From: Cryptomeria japonica
Lineage: Eukaryota > Streptophyta > Pinopsida > Cupressales > Cupressaceae
Direction: 5' to 3'
DNA length: 64,000 nucleotides
Assembly: GCF_030272615.1 (NCBI RefSeq)
Contig: NC_081412.1
Coordinates: forward strand, 342,421,870-342,485,869
The notes below the pieces were generated by a model. The model searched no databases and was not told the origin of the DNA. It was given only the letters and a program-made list of their open reading frames with translations. Shown here in pieces: positions 24,981 through 37,245 of the stretch (the first letter of the stretch is position 1; each line of letters begins with the position of its first letter). The translations under genes and the position numbers were made by a program.

Positions 24981-25998
24981 TTAATGTGCGAGTAGCGCAT
25001 TGGTTCAAAGAATATGTGATGTCTAGGAGATGTCATTTATGAACTTGATTGATCACGAACCAGATGAAGAGCAAGGTGTTTAGCTTGATTCGAAGCGATG
25101 AAGCTGAATGAAGTCTGATTAAAGCGATACCGATCCCGAACTTGATTGAACTGAGGAACGATAGAAAACAAAAGATACCAAACTTGAACTTGATTGATCA
25201 AGAAGTGGATCTTACTAATCTAGAACTTGATTGATCTAGACACAGCGAGCGAAGATAAAAATCGATCTTGAACTTGATTGATCAAGATATGATGAGCGAA
25301 AAATAAACTATCCAGCTTGATTCGAAGCGATGAAATTGAACACCTGCTTAGATTTAGCGTGTGATCAAAGATACTCTTTAAACTTTTGATTAAGTTTAAA
25401 CGAATAATCAGCTTGATGAAAAGCGATGAAACTGATATGCCCCTAGTGATTGATTCGATTCAGATGATCGAGAGATCTCAACTTGATGTGAAGCGATGAA
25501 GTTGAGATGCCCCTTTAGCAATAAGAACTGATTTTCTTTAGCTGATAAGATTTTTGCTCGACTTTTGATAAAGATTAAAAAAAAAATCTCGACATGTGAG
25601 ATGTGAGGTCATAAGGTTGTGAGTATGCCCCCTCGGGAACGAAATCGAAATATAGCGAGGGTGCATTATAGGCAATTGTTGGCGATGATAAGTTATTTGG
25701 GCACAAATTGATTCTAAGGAATTTTCGAAAATTTGGCGTTGATTGATTATGAATTGAGCGCAAAGTTGTTGTGTAGAATAAAATTGAGATTCAATGTTGA
25801 TTCATGAGAAATTGAGCGCAATTTGAAGAAAGAATGAGCATTTGATGAAAAGCACTAAGTGGTCCAAGTTTTGAAATTGACTAGTAAAATGATCTCGAAT
25901 TTTGATTTCAATCCCGAAAATGGAATCAGAACGGGCAAATTAGCTAAGGGTATAATTTTCATGTCCATCGAAGCAAGTTGAAAAATTAGGTTTTTGGC
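24981..25998. repeat. Spacer of C with a degenerate TTGATTGATC / GCTTGATTCGAAGCGATGAA array
   Basis: From about 25040 to 25520, two related motifs recur many times: (AA)CTTGATTGATC and AGCTTGAT..GAAGCGATGAA. They lie upstream of the PMD gene of C, on the promoter side. The rest of the stretch is unremarkable AT-rich sequence with no supported ORF. Confidence 0.65.
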
Positions 25999-26006
25999 TA
26001 TATATG
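25999..26006 (+). promoter_or_regulatory. TATA-like box of the PMD gene of element C
   Basis: TATATATG in the context GGCTATATATGGGAC, 80 bp upstream of the exon 1 ATG. B has TATAAAAG at nearly the same distance. Confidence 0.5.
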
Positions 26007-26078
26007 GGACAAAAGTGTCATTTTCAAATCATTTTAACCCTCCAAGTTTGAAAATTCAAAAAGCCTTCTGCGAACAAA

Positions 26079-28456
26079 ATGGTGGTCCCTACTCGTACGC
26101 ATCGATTTGAGTGCTAGAGATGACATAATCGACCCCAAAACTATGAGCCAATGGTAAGTGGTCAATCTTAAGCCTCTTTATGTTCTAAATTTTGAATTTT
26201 TTTGTTCATTTTTCAAGTTTTTTGCATGTTCAAGGTCGGGTTTCATGTTTTATCGTGCGAAGCAGGATTCTATCTTGTACGAGTAACTGTTAAATTTTAT
26301 TCTGTCATTTTAGGCCACTAGAAATATCATTCGGACCCTAACCATGTATCGTACGACATGTCTGTAAAAAGACCATTTTGTTGTGCAAGGTCTAATAATG
26401 TGTCGTTTGGGAAGGTTTTACCGTATTAAGGTCAATCCTGACTCGTATGAGATTCTACCCTTCTGTGTTTTGTCGTTCGAGAAACAGTGGGCATTTTTGA
26501 ATATCTAAACTTGAAATTTTGATTTTGCATTTGACTTAGTTGGATTTGCGTGATGTTTTACTTCTCTTGTAGGCTCATTTGAATGTTTTTTGATGCTTCA
26601 TTGTTGGGTTTTTGCAGATTCGATTACCTCCTGTGCTTTTCAGATGCGTTTATCCTCCCACCATGGCATTAGTACGACATTTATCAGAGGCTGATCAGGC
26701 TCATATTGATTTGTGCGGTTTGACTCATCTTCTTGGTTTACCAGATATCCATGTGAATCACGGTATGCTCACAACAATGGTTGAGCGTTTCCATTCATAG
26801 CATAACACGTTTCATTTGTCAGTGGGGGAGATGACCATCACTCCCAAGGATGTATATAGGATCCTTCGTATCCCTTTTGCTGGGGATAAGGTGGATTATG
26901 ACGCAGCATTGTTACCTGGACTACAGGCGGTTAGACATGTACTCGGAGATCCAGACATTTTGACCCGTTCTATTAGTTGGGACATGATGATGAGCAGATA
27001 CAGCGAGGAGTTTCCGCTGGCGTGTGTTCTAGCAGGATTTATCGGTTGTTTTTTGATGCCAGATAGAGGGCAGCAGGATTTCTAGTGTGGATGGGGTAGG
27101 ATGCTGGAGAGATTGATGTAGACCCCTCAGAGGCTTGGCTGGGGTTCTTGTATATTGGCCCACTTGTATCGCGAGATGCATGAGATTGTATATAGAGATG
27201 GCAGGAGCATGGCTGCAGGTGTATTTATTTTATAGGTTTGGGCTTGGGAGCACCTCCTAGTTTGTCGGTCGATAGTTGATGATAGTAGAGAGCTTGGGCA
27301 CTTGATTATATATAGGTATGTCAGTTATGTTACACAACCCCATCTGGGCAAGACAAATTTTTGGCGGTGGCAGTTAGATGACCTAATAGCCATAGTGTGG
27401 AGACCTTACAAAGGTTTAAAGCCATGGGATGACTAGCGACTGGTTCGCAGGGACCTTTTTGTTACGCGCCCTCTTATCGGGAGATCACAGACTATTATTG
27501 AGCAGTTCGTTGTATCATGGGTGATGAGGTAGTATGGTCGGCCTCAGGGGGTGTCGCAAGAGTATACAACTTATGCGTGTTATGTAGATGAGGAGAGACA
27601 GGGATGGTCTCCATGGTTGTCCTACGCTTTGAGTATGCAGGAGCTGACTGGTCTACAACGACTGAGATGGGACTACCTGGATGATATTACGGATGTGGGG
27701 GTATTGCCCCAGTATAGAGATTTTTTCCAGCAGCATCTGTTTCCTAGATTCACAGATCCAACTGGGTAGGCACCTCGTATTGAGGAGATTGAGGATGATG
27801 CCCCCGTACCAGGACAGGGCCAAGGACAGAGACAGGGACGAGAACAGAGAGTTGAGGCTCAGACGTAGGCAGGTGGAGATCCTGGTGCTAGCAGGAGTAG
27901 GGTTCCAGCTCGAGTTGGACAACAGAGGGGTGAGGGCAGATCCTTATGGCATGTAGGAGTGAGATTGGGTGGAGCTGAGGAGGAGGGAGCAGCTCCGAGA
28001 CAGGTTCGACAGCGGAGGGAGGAGAAGGGTGGAGTTGGAGGTGGAGATGGGGGTGGAGAGCCTGTGAGAGAGTAGGGGACTGACGCAGGGTGGTCAATGA
28101 GAGCACGTCTTGCAGAGCTACAGACACAGTTGACAGTGGCTCAAACTCAGTTGACAGTGGCTCAGACTCAGCTGGTGGAGTGAGACCGACAACTTGTAGA
28201 TCTTAGGGTTGAGCGCAATCGCCAGATCTCAGAGATGAGAGCAGAGATAGAGGCCTTGCGATAGGAGGTCCTTCTCCAGACTAGTAGGGCAACCTACTAT
28301 GTTGCAGCATATAGCGTCGCAGTTCCAGTTGCGCAATAGGTCATTCCCTACTCGCAGTATATGGCACGATCAAAGGGAGCTCAGGCACCTCGTCAGGATC
28401 CCGGTCATCAGGCTCCTCCTCCTCCACCAGGGGATGAGGGAGAGGCTGAGAGCTAG
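26079..28456 (+). pseudogene. Antisense two-exon PMD gene of element C, broken
   Basis: Runs opposite to C gag-pol. Exon 1: 26079-26153, exactly 25 codons (MVVPTRTHRFEC, then two stops), ending ATG before GTAAGTG. Intron 26154-26617 (464 bp) ends TTTTTGCAG. Exon 2: 26618-28456, one frame. PMD residues include LSEADQAHIDLCGLTHLLGL, HNTFHLSVGEMTITPKDVYR, LAGFIGCFLMPDR, WGSCILAHLYREMHE and VWAWEHLL. A Gln/Arg/Gly-rich linker follows, then a heptad-like TQLTVAQTQLTVAQTQLVE repeat and a tail with ATYYVAAYSVAVP aligning to AEYYR..Y..AVP in A and B. About ten stops, mostly TAG. Likely a self-standing gene carried by the element, now dead. Confidence 0.82.
26225..26490. repeat. TCGTACGA-type motifs in the PMD intron of C
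   Basis: Variants such as ATCGTGCGAAG, CTTGTACGAG, ATCGTACGACA, CTCGTATGAG and GTCGTTCGAG recur at 20-70 bp spacing. The same motif type occurs in the sense leaders of C and E. Confidence 0.6.
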
Positions 28457-29886
28457 ATATTCTTTTTGTAGCTCAGATATTTTTTGTAGACACATCCATT
28501 TTTTTGTAACCTATACGATTCTTGCTCTCATGGAAGTTTGTATATTTCATTCGACATCATTTTGTACTCTTAGACTTTATACGATATATATACAAGATCC
28601 GATTTGACTTCATCGTACTTGTGTTGATTTGTTTATGAGATGTCTTTTATATGCTTTATTATATATGTATGCATTTCTTTTCAAAACACAAGTACTCGAT
28701 TGAAGAAATGATGATAAATAGACCACTTAGTGTAAGAAATGATGATGCTTTCAGCTCTCATTCAGAAGATAAAGAGATAATTACCATACCAAGATCACTC
28801 TAGATTCACAAAATGCAAAATGATATGCAAAATGCAACCTAAACCTAGTCACTGGATTTAAAATGCTTAAGATTCATCACCGAGCATAACTAACACAACA
28901 GGCAGGTTAGAGTTCCTTTCTTTTTCAATGTGCAATATTTATTATCTTGTTCGCAATGACCCTTTTTTCGTTCATATCCTTGGACAAATTTCGCAGGGAC
29001 CTAAAATTGCATCATAAAGAAATTCCCTCAAAACAAACAAAGAAATGATACGGACCTCCCTGTAGCATACAAATAAGCGGAGTCGAGGTATGTGAGGCGA
29101 TTTCACCTTGATGTGAAGGCTCTTATCACAGACACCCAGCTAATTTAAATGTTTGTAGATCATTGGGATCATTCCTACAAGCATAAATCAAAAAAAATAT
29201 TATGCCCCCAATCCTTTCTTCTCTTAGTCACAATAGACTTCCTCGAGTTACTCAGAGGGATAATAATCGAAAACCAATATAAAAGACAACATACAAAGAA
29301 AATTTTCATTCATAGCTCAAACTGTTTAGTGATTGTTTTTCGTTATGTTGTTTTGCTTGTTTACTCAGTGATAAAACTCTTTGGTAGTTAGGAGATAGGT
29401 GATTGACTCGAAGTGGACGACCAGGTTTCACTGACGAAAAGATGACATGGTTGACACTGCTTAGGATATGTAATGTGCTCAGTCAATTAAACTAAGACTA
29501 GGACATTGATCAGTTTCAAGTCATGAAGGTTCCAACGAACCAAGATGTCATAAAAGTGACTGAAATATATGTACAAGCGAAAGAAAAGATGCATGAAAGC
29601 GGGAAATGCCAACGTTGTGTTGATAGATGGAATGCTTGAGTACAAGAGGCGCCTGTTTGCCAGGTTTTCACCTGCTTGGCAGAGATTCATTCTTTTTTTT
29701 TTTTACCAAGGTGCTTGTTTACCAGGTTTTCACCAAGGCATTTTCTCTCTTTATATTTTTTTCTTTTCTTTCTTTTTTTTTCTATTTTTTTTTCATTTTT
29801 TTTTTTCATTTTTTCAGGACTTTTTCCAATATTTTGGATTTCTTCAGGACTTTTTTCAGCTGTACATGTTGATGGCACAGAGAATG
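28457..29886. other. 3' spacer of element C between PMD gene and pol
   Basis: Noncoding. Read on the minus strand, an A-rich tract (29760-29870) follows the pol stop, then two copies of the GGTGAAAACCTGG motif (29722-29735 and about 29659-29671). The remainder has no supported ORF. An apparent 128-codon plus-strand ORF here is the poly-T complement of the A-rich tract. Confidence 0.6.
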
Positions 29887-32800
29887 CTAAGCAAAGAATT
29901 TCTTCAAGTGGATGGTGTTAATCAGTTCACGGAGTTGTTCTCCTTTCGAATTTGAGAGTTGATAGGCACCAGAGCCGAATACTGTAGTAACGATATAGGG
30001 ACCCAGCCAGTTGGGTTCAAACTTCCCTTTGTTGTCACGAAACTATTGATTTTTAGGATTTTCTCTCAGAACTAGGTCACCAACCTGAAATTATCTTTGT
30101 CTAACTTTCTTGTTATATCCTCTAGACATTCTCTTCTTGTACACTCTGAGATGATCAAACACCACTTGCTAATGCTCATCCAGCAATTCGAGTTCTTGCA
30201 ATCTAGATATTCTATGATCTTCATCAGTAACAAGACCTTGCAAGGAAACTCTTAGAGATGGTATTTCTACTTCAATAGGTAGTACTGCTTTGGACCCATA
30301 CACCAAAGAGAAAGGTGTAGCCCCAGTAGGTGTTCTGATACTTGTTCTATAAACCCATAGTGCAGGGTTGAGCTGCAGATGTCAATCCTTCCCAGATTTG
30401 TTCATTGTTCTGTGCAAGATAGTCAGTAGGTTTTTGTTAGATGCCTCGACTTGTCTGTTACCTTGAGGGTAATATACTGATGAGTAGTGTTGTTTTATTT
30501 TGAATTTCTCACAAAGCTCATCCAAATCTTTATTCTTGAATTGTCCTCCATTATCAGTCACGATGGACGAAGGTATCTCATATTTGCAGATGATACAGTT
30601 TAGGATGAACAAGGCGACTTGTTTACTGGTTGCTTTGATGAGCGGGACCGCTTCTACCCACTTAATGAAATACTTAGTGGCAGTTATGATAAATTTATGT
30701 CCATTAGATGATGCAGGATATATCTGACCAATGAGATCAAATGCCCATTACTGAAAAGGCCAATGTGTAATGAAGGGTATAAGATCCCTTGCTGGAGCAT
30801 GTATGAGATTTCTATGTAGCTAACATTTTTCACAGGTCTTAGAAAATTTAATAGCATCCTTCTCCATGTGTGGCTAGTAGGAGCCAGCCGTAATAGTTTC
30901 CGAGCTAAAGTAAGACCATTCGAATGAGATCCACAAATACCTTCATGAACTTCCGATAACGCATGTTTAGATTGTTCAGTTTCTAGACACCTAAGTAATG
31001 TACCGTCCAAATCTCGTCTAAACAGATTGTTAGCAATGATAACATACCGTGAAGCATTTTGACTTAGGTTTCTTTTCTCATTACGAGTAAGGTTTTCAGG
31101 GATAACTTGGTCTCGAAAATAAGAGTAGATGTGACTATATCGGGATGAGTCATGTCCAATAATAGAATAGACTATTTGGGTCTTAGGATTATCATAGGTC
31201 GGGTAACGTAGCTCTTCCACCAGGAATTCAAAGCGAAAATTGGATTCTTGTAACTCAGGTATAGATGCCAAAGTGGCCATAGCATCTGCTGCTCTGTTTG
31301 CAGATCTAGGAATCTGTTGGAATGATACAAAAGCAAAATATTTCTTAAGATCATCAACCATTCTCTTATAAGGCATCAATTTCTCATCTCGAGTCTAATA
31401 TGTATCATTGATTTGATTTATGATCAATTGAGAATCTCCATAGATGTGTAATTTTGCAACCTTCCATTCAATAGCTAGCTTGATCTCGTTCACCAGAGCC
31501 TCATATTCTACAATATTATTTGTGCAAGGGAATAGAATCTTATAAGACTTTGGGATTGAATACTTCCAAGGAGTAATAAACAATATTCCAGCACCAGAAC
31601 CATTTTGATTAAAAGACCCATCGAAGAACATCTTCCAGGGTTGTTGAGTTAGATGCATTATTGATTCTTTTGGAAACTCTATATGCAGCGGTTGAGTGTC
31701 CTCAAGGGAAGCTTCAGCAAGTTGATCAGCAATTACCTATCCTTTTATGGCTTTGTGTTCCACCTATTCAATGTCAAACTCTGTAAGGATCAGGACCCAT
31801 TTTGCCAATCTTCCTATTAGTGTTGCTTTGTTGAGTAGATACTTGAGCGGATCAATTTTAGCCACCAGCTTGACTGAATGTGCCAGCATGTAGTGTCTCA
31901 ATTTTTGTGATGCAAAGACTAATGCCAAGCATGCTTTTTCTATTATAGTGTAGTTCATTTCATAAGACACCAATGTCCTACTGATGTAATAAATAGCTCG
32001 TTCCTTTTTGTTGTCATCTTGTTGTGCCAGAAGTGCCCCCAATGATGAATCAGTTGCTGATATGTATAAGATCAATGGTTTATCTTGAATAGGCAACATC
32101 AATATTGGTGGATTAGACAAGTACTCTTTTATCTACTGAAGGTGTTGTTCACATTCCCGATCCCAATTGCATATTATTCCTTTCCTCAATACTTTTGTGA
32201 AAGGTTGAGCTTTGTCTGCTACCTGAGAAATGAAGCGTCTGATGGATTGGAGACGTCCCTGTAGACTTCTCATTTGACTGATGTTCTTCGGAGGCGGCAT
32301 TTTCATTATGGCCTGGACCTTCTCAGGATCAACCTCGATTCCTTTCTTTGAAATGATGTAGCCAAGTAGTTTACCAGATGTTACTCTGAATGCACACTTC
32401 TTTGGATTTAACCGAAGTTTAAACTTTTCCATTCTGTCTAGTATAGGACCTAGCTCTTGAATATGTGTTGATCTCTTCATAGTCTTCACTAAGGTGTCAT
32501 CAACATAATCTTCCATATTCTTATGCATCATGCCATGAAAGATAATTGTAACTGCTCTTTGATAGGTCACCCCTGTGTTTTTTAGCCCAAATGGCATGAC
32601 ATTCCAACAAAAGGTTCCCCATGCACATGTGAAAGCTGTCTTTTCTTGATCTTCGGGAGCTATTTTGATTTGATTATATCCAGAGAATTCATTCATTAGT
32701 GAGTACATCTCATACCCAACAGTCATGTCGACTATCATATCAATATTTGGTAATGGAAAGTCATCCTTCGGACAAGCTTTATTAAGATCTCTAAAGTCAG

Positions 32801-33599
32801 TGCAAACTCTGATAGATTTGTCTGCCTTTGAAAGAGGTACTATGTTTGAAATCCATTCAGCATAATCTATAGCTCTAATGAATCCAGTTTTTAATAGTTT
32901 TTCTAGCTCAACCTTGACCAGCAGTGCCACATGTGGGTGCATCTTACAAAGTTTTTGTTTAACTGGTTTAACTCCTGGTGTGATAGAAAGATGGTACATG
33001 ATGAGATTAGGATCCAGGCCTGGCATATCGGAGTACGTCCATGCAAAGTTTATTTTCTTTTCTGAGAATAGATGAGTGAAATATTTCAATTCTTCTACTG
33101 ATAGTGATTGAGCTACATGAATGATGTGTGGTGTCTCTTGACTCCCAATGTTCACTGGATGAGTTGGCTTGATCAATATGGAGGACCTTTCCTGGAAATG
33201 ACTTGGCAACACATCAAGTATCTCACCTTCAGGCACCTCAGAGAGGTTTTCACCTTTAGGTACATCCTTTATTTTCCCTTTTTTAGATTCTGACACAGTC
33301 ACAATATGGTTTTCGCCATCAGATCTTTTATTTTTGTTTTTCTTGTTTTTGCGACTAAGATACTTGATATCCGCTTTAGTCATGTTTTCACTATGTTCGC
33401 TGGTGGAAGAGTACATGGGTTCAACTGCATTGAGATAATAGGCTAAGGTATAGTCATTGGAAAAAGTAGGTATATTCATGGGTTGGTTCTGTAAAGTACA
33501 GCCAATTAGTTTTGGATGTAGTAAGGATAAATGTTGGACAGGTTCGAGAGTGTTCACGGTATTGTCATCACAACTGCGGATCAAAAAGTTGAGTTCCAA
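29887..33599 (-). pseudogene. pol: RT, RNase H, second RNase H and integrase of element C, broken
   Basis: RT motifs: LLKTGFIRAIDYAEW, VCTDFRDLNKACPKDDFPLP, WNVMPFGLKNTGVTYQRA, YVDD (32496-32507), LNPKKCAFRVTSGKLLGYI. RNase H: LILYISATDSSLGALLAQQ, EKACLALVFASQKLRHYML. Second RNase H: KMFFDGSFNQNGSGAGILF, VEYEAL, HIYGDSQLIINQIN, NRAADAMATLASI. Integrase: HEGICGSHSNG, TCEKC, then TDNGGQFKN and QVEASNK of the DDE core, ending IHLKKFFA at 29887. The long 33599-32133 stretch is open (488 codons). Stops at about 32130, 31760 and 31395 and a frameshift near 30890 break the rest. The neighbouring upstream part (G-patch) is at 33600-34800. Confidence 0.92.
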
Positions 33600-34800
33600 A
33601 AGGATACCTTACGTAAGTGTCTCGAGACCAAGAAGAGTCAGAACATGATTAAAAGTTCACGTTAATATTTAATTGACCTAATCCAATAGACATACTTGTA
33701 GCGTCGTTCCCTATGCCAGACTAGACGTCATATCGTGGTTTGACAACGATAAGATCAGTAGATAAATTTTCATTGTTTGTATCAGATGATTCAGAATTTG
33801 AGGCTGAGTAGATATTGTCTTGAATAAGACTATCGTCAGAGTCATCAGAGTCATCGGATGAATTTTCTGAGTCTTCTTCCAAGTGATTTAGTAAGTGTAT
33901 GTATGGTATCAACACCAACATCTTTAATGTTGCAAGTTCCTTCATATTGTGGTTCATTTGTCATTTGTATCTGACACACCTATTAACATGATCTTGTTGT
34001 TTATGTGATTTGCTATCGTCTAGTCCATTCAACTTCCTCTGGACTGATAACTGGTTCTTGTTCTGTAGCTTCTAACTCTTCTTGTGTAGTGCTATACCTG
34101 ATTTGTTCTGTTTTAGCATAGGGGTACATAGATGAAAAGCTTTCTGGTACTCTTCCTTCCTTCAGTCCTTGTTCATAATCTGCTTGTCTCTTTTGTCTAA
34201 TTTCCTGTATTTCCTTCTCTAGTTTTATGCGCATTAGCTCTTGAGTATCATCTATGACACCGCTAGACTCTTCTGGAGTTTCTGTACTGGATGTATCTGA
34301 GAGGTGGTTAGGACACCATTCATACTCGTTTGAGTCAGTCTCTGAGTCATCTACTTGCTACCTGCCAGTATATGTGATTGGAACTTTTAGTGGTGCAAAC
34401 AATTCTCTGATTCTTACTACTTCATCTCTCATATCCTCAGGGACCTCAACTTCTTGTATTATTGTGGCTGACACCATCGAAGCTTGAGCACTGACTATTT
34501 CTTCTTTCTTGACTGTTGATTCCTCTTTCTCTTTTCCACACTCTGCTTTTGTTTGTTGAGCATCTGCTTCCTATAATATTGAAGGTGATATCCTTTTTTG
34601 CCACTTAGACTTAGAAACATGTTTTTGATTTGATGTCTTTTTCGGATTGTACCCCAGTCCAGCCTTATCATTTGTGGACTTTGTTTGCAGCTGAATTGGT
34701 TCAATAATACCCTCTTGATGTTTACCCAGGGGACCAGTACCTGAATATCCCATGCGTTTAATCATCTTGTAGCCAAGACCATATTGGTTAGAGGAAATCT
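33600..34800 (-). pseudogene. G-patch and acidic linker region of element C, broken
   Basis: At 34790-34690 the minus strand encodes GLGYKMIKRMGYSGTGPLG and KHQEGIIEPI, a G-patch-like domain, followed by a Lys/Gln-rich stretch, a charged segment (EIQEIRQKRQADYEQG) and an acidic Ser/Asp-rich region at 33957-33721 (NSSDDSDDSDDSLIQDN). Frameshifts occur near 34600, 34000 and 33640. It is the middle of pol, between protease and RT. The sequence upstream of the G-patch was lost with the left end of element B. Confidence 0.75.
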
Positions 34801-34811
34801 CACAATATCAT

Positions 34812-34896
34812 ACCAAGAAGTCCTATGTGTGTGTGGACTAGTATTTAACAATATTTTCACATATTAAGTTCTATCAACCCACTTTTCCCGCATACA
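34812..34896 (+). repeat. 5' LTR remnant of element B
   Basis: ACCAAGAAGTCCT to CCCGCATACA matches the last bases of the 3' LTR (about 51869-51955) with one or two substitutions and a 2-bp TG-repeat difference. The first 1.4 kb of the LTR is absent; what precedes is element C G-patch sequence. Confidence 0.9.
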
Positions 34897-34900
34897 TTTC

Positions 34901-34917
34901 TGGCGCCCACCGTGGGG
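34901..34917 (+). other. Primer binding site-like sequence of element B
   Basis: TGGCGCCCACCGTGGGG, four bases after the LTR end CATACA. Confidence 0.7.
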
Positions 34918-34984
34918 CCCGACCCCAAATATCAAATCGGTTTTTGAAACTAATCACTTTTGCAGGTCCGCGAGAAACAAGAAT

Positions 34985-35420
34985 CAGCGCGTGGGAAACA
35001 TTCCTCAGCGCATCTGGTTAACAGTCTAGCGCATGCCGCTTACTGTTTAGCACATAGGGTCTATACTCTAGCGCGTGGCGACCTTTCCTCAGCGCATGAC
35101 TCCCTCTAATATTTTCCTATAGGTTTCAGCGCAGAAGAAAACCAGAGCAACGCGTTCAGTTCACTGTTTAGCGCATCCAGTAAACATCGTAGCGCATTTG
35201 GTCCACTGTTCAGCGCGTACAGTCCATAATCCAGCGCTTGAGGTTTATACATTAGCGCATCAAATCACCAGCTTTCCTGTGGGTCTCAACGCAAAAGAAA
35301 ACCAGAACAGCGCCTCCGGTGCACAGAGTAGCGCATCCAGAAAATAGTGTAGCGCGTTGATACTTCATTTTAGCGCATCGAAGGTATATTATAGCGCATG
35401 CAGTCTGTTATGTAGCGCAT
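34985..35420 (+). repeat. TAGCGCAT array 1 in leader of B (about 20 units)
   Basis: Units such as TAGCGCATCC, CAGCGCGTGG, TAGCGCATCG and TAGCGCGTTG recur about every 20-25 bp, with unrelated sequence between them. Only the 7-9 bp motif is conserved. Confidence 0.9.
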
Positions 35421-36870
35421 CGAAGACAGAAACAAACATTGTAACCGAAAATGAAATTTTAGACTTGTTGAAGTCCACAAAATCCTCTGTTTTTCTAACT
35501 AATGTGGTGGTATTTTGCAGGATTTCTGACATTTTATTGCAAGGAGGAGCTTAGTGTCTTTTTTTTTAGAACTATAAATTGTTTAAATTTTACTAGCTTG
35601 TTCAAGTTAGTCAAAATTTAAAGTCTTTTTAATTCTACTTAAATAAAATTGAACTCACCTTACTTTGGGCTGTAAAATGAACCACAACAAAACAATCTTT
35701 ATTTTTGCAACAAAGGGATTTAAAACGAACTTCACCATCCTTTGGTGCATAAAAGGATTCACTTCAAATTTCTGTAAAGTAAAAGAATCACACATGTCCA
35801 GAGTCAGTTACAACTAAAGAGGGAAAGTTTTCCCCTATCGATTTTCATTTTGCTGACTGAAACATCGAATTTACTTTGTTGACCAAATTCCTTTTCATAG
35901 ATCAGAAAATCATTGCTTTGAAAGGATAAAATAAACATCATGTTTTTGTGGAGCAACATCTCCACATAGATTTTAGCAAATCACTGAATTGAAAGGATAA
36001 AATAAACCAAATTGATTGCTTTGTCTTGAAAGTGGAAGGAATATGCTCTCCCCTTAACTGGGTGATCAAAAATCCAGACCACTATTACAGTTTTCTTTAC
36101 TTCAAGCAATAAAACTTTTAGCAGGCCTGCCTTCCCGAGGAGTTAGAATCAACTCTTAAAGCCGTTTATGGCCGGTGTGAAGGGAACGACCTAAGTGGGG
36201 AACGACTTTGATGCCAAGAATTCCAACCCACTATAATCAAATGTGGAAAGTGACGAAAGTCCTTTTCAACGGTTGCGTGCAGCGATTAGCCTTCCCCTAG
36301 TATCCTTGAGATACGTAAAGCCTTTGTTCTAAAGGTTGGGAAGCCTCCTGAGGGAGTTTATCACTGACGGCCGAACGGGAAGCCTGATTACGAATCATAG
36401 AAATAGAAGCTTTGAACCGAGTCAGTAACCAGACATTTATAACATCATAGTGCAAGGGTGGGGAAAAATCCGCCCCCAAGATTACTCATCATATATCTCT
36501 CAAGATAACTACTCAACTGTGAAGCAATTCACTTTGAGTTAATTTCTGGAAAAAGGCAAAAAAACGGGCGCCCTCTAGGGGGTGACACGGTTGTTTGAGC
36601 TGACGGAGTATCGAGACTACTGGGCTATGATGTTATTTATGACCCTTGACTAAAGAGTCTTTCTGAAGTGTATTACTTGTATCAAAACCTGTTAAAACAT
36701 TGGGGATTTGAACACATCCTCGCAGAACATACACTTTTTGTTAGATTAGGCAAAATGGTTGTACTTTTTGTGTCGTGCTTGCATTTATTACCTCAGAAAA
36801 TCATCCATCAAGCTTGAAAAATTCGCCACAAAATTTCAAAATTCACAAGAAAAACTCAATCAGGGTAGTT

Positions 36871-37245
36871 TAGCGCATAAGAACAACTTCTTAGCGCTTA
36901 CAGTACTTTTGTTAGCGCATCCAAACCTCGAATTAGCGCGTCGGTTTCAAATAGTAGCGTTTGATCCCAAGACAAATCAGTGCAAAATCCTTTAGCGCAT
37001 CAGAAAAATAGTCTAGCGCGTGGAAGCCGCAGCTAAGCGCGTGGGAACCAAATTTTAGCGCATAAAATCCAACAGTTAGCGCGTCGAAGACCCAGGATAG
37101 CGCATAGCTTTTTCAACAGCTAGAAAAACAATTTTAACAGTCCAAAAACTTTAGCGCGTGTTTGAGGGCAGCCTAGTGCGTGTGGTTATTATTTTAGCGC
37201 ATCAAGGAATTTCAGTAGCGCATATAAACTCTGTTCTAGCGCGTG
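36871..37245 (+). repeat. TAGCGCAT array 2 in leader of B (about 16 units)
   Basis: Same motif and spacing as array 1 (TTTAGCGCAT, TCTAGCGCGT, GTTAGCGCGT). Its reverse complement forms the array at 49403-49860. Confidence 0.9.

Noticed and set aside
29569-29955. Phe-rich plus-strand ORFs (up to 128 codons)
   Set aside because: Complement of the A-rich tract and pol end of element C.
34985-35420. CRISPR-like array
   Set aside because: Repeat is only 7-9 bp, variable, with irregular spacers, in a plant retrotransposon leader.
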